A stretch of 38,152 nucleotides of DNA from Actinobacteria bacterium UBA2286 (GTDB lineage: Bacteria > Actinomycetota > Coriobacteriia > Anaerosomatales > Anaerosomataceae): positions 1-38,152 of the forward strand of contig DDWM01000048.1 of the NCBI GenBank assembly GCA_002345925.1, given 5' to 3'. Positions 1-8,017 of the stretch are shown here, piece by piece. The translations under genes were made by a program, and so were the position numbers. The number at the start of each line of letters is the position of its first letter. Within the stretch, counting starts at the first letter, position 1. The notes below the pieces were generated by a model. That model worked only from the letters and a program-made list of their open reading frames with translations. It did not search any database and was not told where the DNA came from.

Positions 1-65
1 ACGGTACTTGCCTCAAGTGCCACCGTGACAGCACTGGTCTGCTGGGTATCGGCCTCGATCATTAA
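1..65 (+). CDS. C-terminal end of a multihaem c-type cytochrome (partial)
   Basis: The third reading frame from the window edge encodes a short tail with one CXXCH haem-attachment motif (CLKCH, bases 9-23) and ends at TAA (63-65). Only about 20 residues are visible. The motif, and the two multihaem cytochrome genes that follow on the same strand, make it the end of another multihaem c-type cytochrome. The gene is followed by a strong terminator, so it probably belongs to a transcript that ends before the next cytochrome gene. Total haem count and domain type cannot be judged. A chance CXXCH in a short frame is possible but unlikely in this context. Confidence 0.75.
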   Translation, partial: GTCLKCHRDSTGLLGIGLDH

Positions 66-107
66 TTCGAGACCAAGCATTCCTGTTCTGTGCTAGTGAG
101 AGTCTAG

Positions 108-150
108 AAGGGGTCGGCTCCTCAGGGAGTCGGCCCCTTCTTTCTGTGTT
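108..150 (+). terminator. Rho-independent terminator after the partial cytochrome
   Basis: Bases 108-121 pair with 126-139 as a 14-bp stem, all positions paired if two G-U wobbles are allowed, closed by a TCAG tetraloop. A T-rich stretch follows (140-150). It lies 43 bases after the stop codon of the upstream cytochrome and 130 bases before the next start, so it separates two cytochrome transcripts. Confidence 0.88.
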
Positions 151-221
151 TATATTGCAGATACTCGCCCGCAAACGATGACATGGAACGAGACCTGCTA
201 AGCTGAGATAAGATATATCCT

Positions 222-240
222 GCACCGCGACAAGCGGTGC
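222..240 (+). promoter_or_regulatory. Leader hairpin or operator-like palindrome upstream of the cytochrome pair
   Basis: Bases 222-228 (GCACCGC) are perfectly complementary to 234-240 (GCGGTGC) around a 5-base loop. The AT-rich stretch just upstream (207-219) contains TAAGAT, a possible -10 element at 209-214, without a convincing -35. No T-run follows, so this is not a standard terminator. It could be an RNA hairpin in the leader or a binding site for a regulator of the cytochrome operon. The hairpin is seen directly; the role is inference. Confidence 0.4.
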
Positions 241-280
241 TACTGTTCTCCCTGCGAGTGCTTAGAGTAAGGATCAATCT

Positions 281-1249
281 GTGGGCTCAGGTGCCGTCCC
301 AAGGGTTCGCTCTTGGGCAGTCTGGATCATGGTCGTTGTGCCCGTTGCTGCGCTGCTCTTGTCGGGCGTCTACTTCGCCACGGCGCTTCCCGGCTGCGTC
401 GCATGCCATGACGAGAGCACCTTCGTGGAGCAGACCCAGAGCGCAACTCACTCGGCTGTGGAGTGTGTTGACTGCCACGTTTCCACTGCGGTCGCCGCAC
501 GTGTTTCCTTCGGTTACCGCGAGGCATTCCATATGGTTCTACCGATCGTCAGTGGGGAGGGCCGGGGGTGGGCTGCAGTTCCTGACAGCCGCTGCCTGAA
601 GTGCCACGAGATGATCGGCGAGGCGGTCGTCCAGGCCAAGGGCATCAAGGTTGACCACAGCGTCTGTGCAGTTGGGGCGTCATGCACCGACTGCCACTCA
701 TCAGTCGCGCACGGCGCGTCGTCTGAGTGGGTTCGAGCCTACGATATGGACACGTGCCTTGAGTGTCATTCACCGCAGGAGTCTGCTCAGTGCGACCTCT
801 GTCATGACGGTAGGGGACCCGCAGAGAGAATTACTTCGGGTGTTTTCGCTATTACCCACGGACCTCAGTGGGAGAAGACTCACGGCATGGGCAACTCGCT
901 CACGTGCTCGGCGTGTCATACAGCTGCATCGTGCGACAAGTGCCACGGCCCCGGGCTGCCTCACACTGCGAAGTTCGTTGAGAAGCACTCATCGATCGCG
1001 TCTAGCCCGGGAGCCAAGTGCTTCACCTGCCACGAGCAGGCGATGTGTGACGACTGCCACGGTCTGGATATGCCGCACCCGCGCACATTCACACGTAGCC
1101 ACTCCGATGCTGCCGAAACAAACCGAGATCTCTGCAATCGTTGCCACGCCGCGTCCGATTGCACGACTTGCCACGAAAAGCATGTGCACCCCGGCGGAGC
1201 TGTAGGAAGCACATCTTCCTACAGTGCTGGCAAAGGGGGTGCTAGTTAG
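281..1249 (+). CDS. Membrane-anchored dodecahaem c-type cytochrome
   Basis: 322 residues starting at GTG. An N-terminal hydrophobic segment (about residues 12-34) is followed at once by the first haem motif, as in NapC/NirT-type anchored cytochromes whose haem domain faces outward. I count 12 CXXCH motifs. The C-terminal half carries a repeated pattern, C-D-x-C-H-G followed by P-H, at two places (CDKCHGPGLPH and CDDCHGLDMPH), and the same pattern occurs in the next gene. It most likely moves electrons between the quinone pool or membrane and extracytoplasmic partners; the partner is unknown. AAGGAT lies upstream of the start. The stop overlaps the next start by one base (TAGTG), so the two cytochromes are probably translated together. 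Confidence 0.88.
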   Translation: MGSGAVPRVRSWAVWIMVVVPVAALLLSGVYFATALPGCVACHDESTFVEQTQSATHSAVECVDCHVSTAVAARVSFGYREAFHMVLPIVSGEGRGWAAVPDSRCLKCHEMIGEAVVQAKGIKVDHSVCAVGASCTDCHSSVAHGASSEWVRAYDMDTCLECHSPQESAQCDLCHDGRGPAERITSGVFAITHGPQWEKTHGMGNSLTCSACHTAASCDKCHGPGLPHTAKFVEKHSSIASSPGAKCFTCHEQAMCDDCHGLDMPHPRTFTRSHSDAAETNRDLCNRCHAASDCTTCHEKHVHPGGAVGSTSSYSAGKGGAS

Positions 1250-2439
1250 TGGATCTTGATACCCTCTCGCGGATTCCCGAGCAGATATCGATCCTGCTCA
1301 CTGATCCCACCTCGAACCTGACGGCTGCCTTCTTGCTCTATGGCGCCATCGGCATGCTGCTGCTGATTCTCCTTGTTGTGGCCATCATCTTCGTTATGGG
1401 CGCCGAGGAGGAATCTTCAGACGAGGATTCAGCCGGCAAAGTCGCGACTCCTAAGGCAGTCGTGAAGAGCAAAGCGACCGCTGCTGCACGACCTCGCGAT
1501 GCAAAGCGAACTCTGATCACGGCCGGGATATGGGCCGCCGTTGTCGCTGTCGTGTTCATCGTCTCAAATGTCGCTACGTCCAGCTCGGCTGTTTGCCTGA
1601 GCTGCCACGAGGACAACCCTCATGTGACTACCACTGCTGCTGCGGACTCTCACGCCAGCGTTGCGTGCGTTGACTGTCACGAGTCCGGAGGCGCGCTCGG
1701 GCACTTCACGATCGGCGGAACAGCGCGGGCGCTCCATATGATTGACGCATGGACCGACCTGCAGGCTCCGGGAGATTACGGCAAGGCGACTTCGGGGTCC
1801 TGCTCGGCGTGTCACAAGTCCGAACTCAATGGTGTTGTGACCAACAAGGCGCGCGGACTCAAGATGTCGCACGCTGAGCCGTTGGCAGCATCTGCTGAGT
1901 GCCTCGACTGCCACAAGCCCACCGAGGGCGTGGTTGGGACGCACAATGCCGGCATGAACCCATGCCTGCAGTGCCATGACTCGGTCACGGCTTCGAGCGA
2001 GTGCACCACGTGTCACGATAGAACCGCTGCTGCGGCCGCGCGTTCCACCGCCACCGGGTTGGCCAAGGTGCAGATATCAGAAGTGACATGTGGCGGATGC
2101 CACGACGAGAAGAAGGAATGCGACACCTGTCACGGCGTTCGCATGCCTCACACGCAGAAGTTCATGGCCTACGCGCATGCCCGCGCGGGCGTTGTCGACA
2201 TCTGGTACAACGGCGGCAAGACGTGCGGCCGTTGCCACACTGCGACCCGTAATCCCTGCACCAAGTGTCATAGCGAGTATCTCGGGCGCGGTCATGACGC
2301 CGGACTTGCCGAGGGGCACAAGACCTCCGACGAAGTCCGCTGCAATACATGTCACCAGAGCATGGCCTTCGTTAGGGGTCGCGATTACTGCACGGACCTG
2401 TGCCACACGGAGTTGGCGGTCGAGAGCAGCCCACGGTGA
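1249..2439 (+). CDS. Membrane-anchored multihaem c-type cytochrome with a terminal CX3CH site
   Basis: 396 residues from GTG. There are two N-terminal membrane segments (about 23-50 and 88-110) separated by an acidic then basic, low-complexity loop, followed by a haem-rich domain to the C terminus. I count 11 CXXCH motifs plus a last CX3CH motif (CTDLCH, bases 2389-2406), giving 12 potential haems. The C-terminal half resembles that of the preceding gene (CDTCHGVRMPH and paired cysteine motifs near the end), which suggests the two are diverged paralogues. With two membrane segments, the haem domain and N terminus should lie outside and the charged loop inside. Likely role: electron transfer partner of the upstream cytochrome. 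The specific acceptor cannot be told. Confidence 0.87.
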   Translation: MDLDTLSRIPEQISILLTDPTSNLTAAFLLYGAIGMLLLILLVVAIIFVMGAEEESSDEDSAGKVATPKAVVKSKATAAARPRDAKRTLITAGIWAAVVAVVFIVSNVATSSSAVCLSCHEDNPHVTTTAAADSHASVACVDCHESGGALGHFTIGGTARALHMIDAWTDLQAPGDYGKATSGSCSACHKSELNGVVTNKARGLKMSHAEPLAASAECLDCHKPTEGVVGTHNAGMNPCLQCHDSVTASSECTTCHDRTAAAAARSTATGLAKVQISEVTCGGCHDEKKECDTCHGVRMPHTQKFMAYAHARAGVVDIWYNGGKTCGRCHTATRNPCTKCHSEYLGRGHDAGLAEGHKTSDEVRCNTCHQSMAFVRGRDYCTDLCHTELAVESSPR

Positions 2440-4292
2440 GAACCGGAAGCCTCTCGGCCCAGGTACCTGACACGCACGGCAGGCGGGCCTCGGTCACGCT
2501 TATGGTCTTTGCTTTCTTGGCGCCAGGTGCGTGGCTCGTGACGACGCTTCCTCCGATACCGATCGCCAGGGCGCTCGTCTTGCTGTCCGCGGCAGCCTGG
2601 GCCATAGCTTTCGGCCTGGGGGTTGCACCGTTTGCGATGCCCGACAAGCTTGTGACCAGGGCGCTCGCCGCCGTGATCGCCGTTGTGGCAATATCGTTCG
2701 TTCTCGGCGGTTCGTGGTTTCAGGTGGCCTTCTATGACCTCTTTGGCAACATGCCGCTGTTACTCTGGCTCACCTTCCCTCTGGTGTTCTTCCTGGCCGC
2801 CGGCGTGCGCTGGACGTCCGAGAACGTGTGGCGAGCAGTTGGCGTAATCGCGATCATAGGTGCGGTTCTCTCGGCGGTGTTGGCGTTTCAGCAGATCACG
2901 GTCGGCGTTAATCGTGTGTTCGGGACGACTGCGTACAGCATCACTGCGCTCGTCGCGACGCTTCCGATGGGAATCGCTCTCGCACTGCGCGCCAGCGGGT
3001 ACCGACGTGTGGCGTGGCTGGCCGTGAGTGCGGTCATCGCGTTTTCACTCGGCGTGTTCTCGGCATCTTCGATGGGGGCACTCGCGGTGATCTTCGCGCT
3101 TGCCGCATCGGTTGCGGCGCAGCCCGCGCTGTGGCGGGCTAAGAACGGCCTTGCCCGGGCGTTTCTGCGGCTTGCGATCGCTTTGGCTGCAATCATGGTA
3201 GCAGCGCTGCTCGTTGTTCAGATTCCGGTTTTCGGAGCGTCAGGCATCGTCACGAGCGCCGGGTCGATCGACAGGAACGTGCAGGGGCGCGCGCAGATGT
3301 GGGAGGGTGCCCAGGCGATGTTCCTGGATATGCCGCTGTTTGGCTACGGGCCCTCCGGCTACCGTGTTGCCGCTGCCGAGTACCTCGCTCCCGAAGCGCT
3401 GCAGTATGGCGCTGACGCCGAAGGCAATGCTGATCCAACCGTCTTCAGCCCGCAGTCGCCGCACGCTTTGCTTTGGGAGGTCCTCACACGGCTCGGCGCG
3501 GCAGGTCTTGTTGCATTCCTCGTGCTCGGGTTCGCGTGGGCAAGAGCCTTGCTGGGACGCCTGAAGGTCGCTGATGGCACCGGCGGGCTGCGCACTGCGC
3601 TTGCAGCCGGATTTGCGGCCTCACTGTTCGCGCTCATGGTCAATCCGGTCGTGTTCCCGATCGGATTGCTCGGCGCAGCAGCCGCAGGAGTCGCCATCGC
3701 TCCGCTTGTCACCTCCCGCCGAGACGACACTGTGACAGCCACGAAGGCGTGGCGAAGTGCCATTGCCGCTGTTGGCATCGTGTTGATGATCGCGAGTGTT
3801 TGGCTGGGGGTGGGTGAATGGCAGGCATACACCGCTCCAACGCAGGATGTAGTGACCACCGTGAGCAACTATGAGAGTGCGCTCGCGATACTGCCGCAGC
3901 ACCCGCTAACGCAGCGACGGTTGCTTGAAGCGCAGCTGCTGCTCTCGGCAGATGACGAGGCGCTCTCTCGCGCGCAACGTGCGGTTGAGGCGGCACCGGC
4001 ACTTCAGCGCGATTTCGCGCCTAATCTGGTGAACTTCGTCGCTTACTCGGTGACCCAGGCCGAGCGAACCGGTCGCACCGACCTCACCTGGGAGCGGGGA
4101 ATGCTGGATGAAGCTGCGTCTCGACTGCCGCTGATGCCTTCTTTGGTCGCTGAGCGCCTGCATGTGGCGCTTGTGTCGGGGGACGCAGTGGAGGTTGGCG
4201 CCGTCTTGGATGATGCGCGAACGTGGGGTGCACCTTATCCGTACACCGCGGCCTACATCGAGCGCGCTGAACAGTTGCTGGCGACTCAGTAG
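2436..4292 (+). CDS. O-antigen ligase/polymerase-like membrane protein with C-terminal helical domain
   Basis: 618 residues from GTG at 2436, which overlaps the upstream stop as GTGA. A start at 2400 is possible but would lie inside the cytochrome gene. About ten or more membrane segments fill residues 20-460, with a large extracytoplasmic loop around 270-340 containing the SPHALLWEVLTRLG stretch. This resembles the P-H-x-x-x-L-x-x-x-x-x-x-G signature of Wzy/WaaL-family proteins, which polymerise or ligate undecaprenyl-linked glycans on the outer side of the membrane. Residues about 460-618 are soluble, alpha-helical and TPR-like. The 28137-29963 gene has the same architecture. Ligase and polymerase cannot be told apart from sequence alone. 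It ends convergently with the next gene, overlapping it by 7 bases. Confidence 0.8.
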   Translation: MRTGSLSAQVPDTHGRRASVTLMVFAFLAPGAWLVTTLPPIPIARALVLLSAAAWAIAFGLGVAPFAMPDKLVTRALAAVIAVVAISFVLGGSWFQVAFYDLFGNMPLLLWLTFPLVFFLAAGVRWTSENVWRAVGVIAIIGAVLSAVLAFQQITVGVNRVFGTTAYSITALVATLPMGIALALRASGYRRVAWLAVSAVIAFSLGVFSASSMGALAVIFALAASVAAQPALWRAKNGLARAFLRLAIALAAIMVAALLVVQIPVFGASGIVTSAGSIDRNVQGRAQMWEGAQAMFLDMPLFGYGPSGYRVAAAEYLAPEALQYGADAEGNADPTVFSPQSPHALLWEVLTRLGAAGLVAFLVLGFAWARALLGRLKVADGTGGLRTALAAGFAASLFALMVNPVVFPIGLLGAAAAGVAIAPLVTSRRDDTVTATKAWRSAIAAVGIVLMIASVWLGVGEWQAYTAPTQDVVTTVSNYESALAILPQHPLTQRRLLEAQLLLSADDEALSRAQRAVEAAPALQRDFAPNLVNFVAYSVTQAERTGRTDLTWERGMLDEAASRLPLMPSLVAERLHVALVSGDAVEVGAVLDDARTWGAPYPYTAAYIERAEQLLATQ

Positions 4293-6148
4293 GCTCCGCG
4301 CGTTCGTGCGGCGAATTCCGGCGCGAGCGTGGCGATAGCCGACCACATCTCTGGCGCGTCAGCGGCACTGGCAGCTGCAATCAGCTCGAGGATGTTCTTG
4401 TCGAACGACGCATCGGGAACGCGGACACGATCGACACGCAAGATGTTCGTGCGTGTGGTCGGAAGGAGCGCCTCGGTCGCGGTTACCAGCTCCTCGTGCA
4501 GTTTCTCTCCGGGGCGCAGTCCCGTGAACTCGATTGCTGCCGGTACGCCTGAGAGCGCGATCATCTTTCTTGCCAGATCCACGATTCTCACCGGTTCGCC
4601 CATCTCAAGAACGAAGATGTCGCCCGGCTCGCCGATTGCCTGCGCCTGCAGGACCAGGCGCGCGGCTTCCGGAATCGTCATGAAGTAGCGGGTCACATCG
4701 GGATGCGTGACCGTGAGCGGTCCGCCTCGGCGGAGTTGGTCCTGGAAGATGGGGACTACGGACCCCCGGCTGGCGAGTACGTTGCCGAAGCGCACGGCAA
4801 CAGCGCTCAGTCGGCTGCGGCGTGTTGCGCTCAGCATCTCTGACTCGGCAAGTGATTTGGTGAGCCCCATGACGTTTGCCGGTGCGACTGCTTTGTCGGT
4901 CGAGATGAGCACGAAGCGCCCGACCGAGTGACGCTCGCACGCCTCGAGCACCATGAGTGTTCCGTGGACATTCGTCTTGACGGCCTCGGCAGGCGCGTCC
5001 TCCATGAGCGGGACGTGCTTGTATGCTGCGGCGTGCAACACCAGGTCGGGGCAGTGCTCGGCAAACAGGGTGTCGAGTCTTTGACCGTCCCGGATATCAC
5101 ACACGCACATCGTTGCGATCCCGGTGGCGATGGATTCAAGTTCTAGGTAGAGCTCGTAGAGGCGCGTCTCGTCGATCTCGATGAGGACCAGGCGTTTCGG
5201 ACCCAGCTTGATGATCTGCCTGCACAGCTCGGAGCCGATCGAGCCACCCGCGCCGGTGACTGCCACGACTGCGCCGGCGATGGTGGAGCGCACCTGCTCG
5301 ACGTCGATCTCTGTCGGTTCGCGTCCCAGGAGGTCCTCGACATCCACGCTACGGAGGTCTCTAAGGCTCACTGAGCCCTTTGCGATGACAATCGGGGGCA
5401 TAACGCGGGTTTGCACGTCTGCGTCCGCAGCGGCGTTTAGGATGCGCCTGACGGTCTCTTGCGGAGCAGATGGTAGTGCGACGAATATCTCTTCCACGCC
5501 ATGCCGAGAGACTACTTCGCTGAGTTGGCTTGTCGAGCCGAGTACGGAGACGCCGTTGATGGTCTTGCCGAGCAGCGTCCGGTCGTCGTCCAGGAAGCCC
5601 ACAACGAGCAGGCCGAGATGCGGTCGCGACTGTATCTCGCGCAGAAGGAGGGAGCCAGCGCTGCCGGCACCTACGACGAGAACCCTGCGACCCGTGCCCC
5701 TGCGCGAGGCCCTCATGTGCATGTAGACGCGCGCCGTGAGGCGTATCGCCGATGCGCCGAGGAACACCAGAATCGCCTGAATGAGCAGCACGCCTACAGG
5801 CACGGCTCGCATGTTGGAGCTGCTCGGCGCAAAGAAGTCGATGGCCATGAGCAGTGCCATGCCGAGCAAGGTAGATGCGAAGAGTCTGAGCAGCGTGTCG
5901 ACGCCCACGTAGCGAAGCAAGAGCCTATAGAGGCCAAACGCCGAGAAGATCGTCATGTAGACGACGACGGCCAGGCCGGTCAGTGGAAGCTGCCAGCGTG
6001 CGAACTCGGCGGGCACCAACCCCTCGAAGCGGAGCCAGTATGCCGCAGCGGTCGCAACGACTATCGCGGCGACGTCGAGGACGATCGTGGCCGTGCTCCA
6101 GAGGTGACCGGCCGCGCGTACCCGGCGGAGGAGTGCCATGGGGCTCAT
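4286..6148 (-). CDS. Membrane-bound nucleotide-sugar 4,6-dehydratase (PglF/WbpM/CapD family)
   Basis: 620 residues. Four N-terminal membrane segments (about 22-40, 55-75, 85-103, 117-135) precede a first Rossmann-like region (VLVVGAGSAG, 156-165) and a C-terminal extended SDR domain with the NAD-binding TGAGGSIG (298-305), HAAAYKHVPLMED (372-384), STDKA (416-420) and MGLTK (427-431), where Met replaces the usual SDR Tyr as in this family. Known members convert UDP-GlcNAc to the 4-keto-6-deoxy sugar, first step to bacillosamine-type sugars. The start overlaps the aminotransferase stop (ATGA). Length and motifs are those of a full, active protein. The exact substrate is inferred from the family. 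Confidence 0.92.
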   Translation of the reverse strand: MSPMALLRRVRAAGHLWSTATIVLDVAAIVVATAAAYWLRFEGLVPAEFARWQLPLTGLAVVVYMTIFSAFGLYRLLLRYVGVDTLLRLFASTLLGMALLMAIDFFAPSSSNMRAVPVGVLLIQAILVFLGASAIRLTARVYMHMRASRRGTGRRVLVVGAGSAGSLLLREIQSRPHLGLLVVGFLDDDRTLLGKTINGVSVLGSTSQLSEVVSRHGVEEIFVALPSAPQETVRRILNAAADADVQTRVMPPIVIAKGSVSLRDLRSVDVEDLLGREPTEIDVEQVRSTIAGAVVAVTGAGGSIGSELCRQIIKLGPKRLVLIEIDETRLYELYLELESIATGIATMCVCDIRDGQRLDTLFAEHCPDLVLHAAAYKHVPLMEDAPAEAVKTNVHGTLMVLEACERHSVGRFVLISTDKAVAPANVMGLTKSLAESEMLSATRRSRLSAVAVRFGNVLASRGSVVPIFQDQLRRGGPLTVTHPDVTRYFMTIPEAARLVLQAQAIGEPGDIFVLEMGEPVRIVDLARKMIALSGVPAAIEFTGLRPGEKLHEELVTATEALLPTTRTNILRVDRVRVPDASFDKNILELIAAASAADAPEMWSAIATLAPEFAARTRGAY

Positions 6149-7389
6149 GATGTCGCTACCCCCAGCACTTTTCTAACCGCGGTCACGGTGTCGTCGATGT
6201 CTTGATCACAGAGTGTGGGGTGCACGAAGAATGCGAGCGAGGTCTCATCCAGGCGGGCAGCTTTGGGCAACCGCTGCTCCGGGCCAAGCCCGTGCTTCAC
6301 GAATGCGCCTTCGCGGTATATCTCGGCACAGGATCCGTACTGGACGCGAACACCCTCGGCGAGTACCGCCTGAAGGATTCGGTCACGGTTCCAGCCGGAG
6401 GCGAGCTCTTCCGGGACGATTGTCGCGTAGAGGCGGTAGAAGGCGTGCTCGGTGCCGTCGCCCGGCAGCGCCACACGGATCCCGCGTGCGTCTGACAGGC
6501 CCTCCGCGATTCGCCGGGCGTGAGCGGTGCGCGTGTCGTGCCAGGAGCGGAGCTTCGTCAGGCCCACGCGTGCTACCGCCGAGGACATCTCGTCCAGCCT
6601 CCAGTTGGTGCCGAACTCGTCGTGCAGCCAGCGAAACGCCGCAGGTTCGCCCATAAATTCGGGGTCATTGAGCTTGGCCAGTGACTTGCCGTGGTCTTTG
6701 TACTCCCACGCGCGTGTGTACGCGGCCTCATCGTCGAGCACGAGCAGTCCGCCGTCGCCGACGGGGATGATCTTGTCCTGACAAAACGAGAACGCAGCAG
6801 CGTGGCTCGGCCCGGCGCCTATCGGCCGACCCCGGTACGCGCCTCCGTGTGCCTGCGCGCAGTCCTCGATGACCACGAGGTCGTGGCGCTCAGCGAGCTC
6901 AAGGATCGGATCCAAGTCTACGGGCCATCCACCAAGGTGCACTGGAATGACGGCACGAACCGACGCGTCGAGCACTGCCGAGACGCTCTCTGCGGTCATG
7001 TTGCCGCTCATCGGGTCTACATCGCAGACAACCGGGGTCGCTCCCACTGCGACAACAGCGCTCGCGGTCGCGATGAACGTTCTGGCCGGGACGACCACCT
7101 TGTCGCCTACACCGATGCCGAAGGCGCGCAGCGCGAGTTCGAGCGCAACCGTGCCGTTTGCTACCGCGATGGCGTGACCACGGCCCAGGTATGCCGAGAA
7201 CTCCTGTTCAAGCAGATGTCCCTGCTCGCCGGTCCAGTAGTTGAGGCGACCGGAAGTGAGAACCGCCGTGACGGCGGCGATCTCCTCGGCATCGGGGGAA
7301 GGCCACATTGGCAGTGGGCTCGTTCGAACCGGAGCTCCGCCTTCGATTGCAAGAAGATCAGACACGTTCGTTCCAATCGTTTGATTCAT
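6145..7389 (-). CDS. DegT/DnrJ/EryC1/StrS-family PLP sugar aminotransferase
   Basis: 414 residues from ATG at 7389, preceded by GGAAG five bases upstream; an upstream GTG at 7449 would run deeper into the neighbouring gene. Family motifs: ANGTVALELAL (78-88), the PLP-binding Asp in VIEDCAQAHGG (about 176), and the Schiff-base Lys in SFCQDKIIPVGDGG (Lys206). These enzymes aminate 4-keto (or 3-keto) nucleotide sugars using glutamate. Sitting between a 4,6-dehydratase and a phosphoglycosyl transferase, it most likely makes a UDP-4-amino-4,6-dideoxy sugar, as PglE does. Its N terminus overlaps the end of the upstream transferase by 32 bases. No acetyltransferase (PglD type) is seen nearby. Confidence 0.9.
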   Translation of the reverse strand: MNQTIGTNVSDLLAIEGGAPVRTSPLPMWPSPDAEEIAAVTAVLTSGRLNYWTGEQGHLLEQEFSAYLGRGHAIAVANGTVALELALRAFGIGVGDKVVVPARTFIATASAVVAVGATPVVCDVDPMSGNMTAESVSAVLDASVRAVIPVHLGGWPVDLDPILELAERHDLVVIEDCAQAHGGAYRGRPIGAGPSHAAAFSFCQDKIIPVGDGGLLVLDDEAAYTRAWEYKDHGKSLAKLNDPEFMGEPAAFRWLHDEFGTNWRLDEMSSAVARVGLTKLRSWHDTRTAHARRIAEGLSDARGIRVALPGDGTEHAFYRLYATIVPEELASGWNRDRILQAVLAEGVRVQYGSCAEIYREGAFVKHGLGPEQRLPKAARLDETSLAFFVHPTLCDQDIDDTVTAVRKVLGVATS

Positions 7390-8017
7390 CAGAGCTTCCG
7401 CTGAAAGGCTCAGGTGTCTCGCCGCTTGGCGAGTGAGTGCCCCGGCCACCGAAGACCGTCGAGATAGTCATTAGCAAGATTCGTGCATCCAAGATGAGCG
7501 AGCGGTTATCGACGTACCAGACGTCCATTTTCAGGCGCTCGTCCCAGGAGATGGCGTTGCGTCCGTTGACCTGGGCCCAGCCCGTGATGCCGGGTCGCAC
7601 ATCGTGGCGACGGGCCTGCTCTTGATTGTACTTCTCGAGGTACTCGGGCAGTAACGGTCGTGGGCCGACGATGCTCATCTGGCCGAGCAGCACATTCACA
7701 AGCTCGGGGAGCTCGTCTATTGATGTTGAGCGCAGGAATCGTCCGATTTGCGTGGTTCGGTCGGCGTCGGTGCCCTGCAGTTGCTCGAGAGTCGCCCCCG
7801 CGGGCGCAGAGCGCATGGTGCGGAACTTGTACATGGTGAAGACTCGTCCACCGAGACCCGGGCGTGCCTGTCGGAATATGACCGGCATTCCCATCGAAAG
7901 TGCGATGGCGACGGCAACGACGAGAAGCAGCGGGATGAGGACGACCAGGAGCACGGCGGCCGAAACGACATCAAGCAGCCGCTTCACGGGGCTATACGCG
8001 GAGTGCAAGCGCTTCAC
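7358..8017 (-). CDS. Undecaprenyl-phosphate phosphoglycosyl transferase (PglC-type bacterial sugar transferase)
   Basis: 219 residues from GTG at 8017, supported by GAGGAG about 7 bases upstream. One re-entrant/membrane segment (about 14-40) is followed by the family core: FRQARPG (48-54), YKFRTMR (63-69), the catalytic Asp-Glu pair in SIDELPELVNVL (Asp101-Glu102), SIVGPRPLLPEY (115-126) and RPGITGWAQVNGRN (141-154). The family transfers a phospho-sugar from a UDP-sugar to undecaprenyl phosphate at the inner face of the membrane and so starts a glycan. It is the small, PglC-like monotopic form, not the long WbaP/WcaJ type. It overlaps both neighbours, so it is part of one operon with the dehydratase and aminotransferase. 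Confidence 0.93.
   Translation of the reverse strand: MKRLHSAYSPVKRLLDVVSAAVLLVVLIPLLLVVAVAIALSMGMPVIFRQARPGLGGRVFTMYKFRTMRSAPAGATLEQLQGTDADRTTQIGRFLRSTSIDELPELVNVLLGQMSIVGPRPLLPEYLEKYNQEQARRHDVRPGITGWAQVNGRNAISWDERLKMDVWYVDNRSLILDARILLMTISTVFGGRGTHSPSGETPEPFSGSSDESNDWNERV

Noticed and set aside
281..1205. Long open frames on other strands and frames inside the cytochrome and glycosyltransferase genes
   Set aside because: They follow from high third-position GC; they have no family motifs, no ribosome sites and overlap well-supported genes.
2400..2435. A longer start for the O-antigen ligase-like gene
   Set aside because: It would lie inside the cytochrome gene; the GTG at 2436 overlapping the stop codon fits the coupling seen throughout the window.
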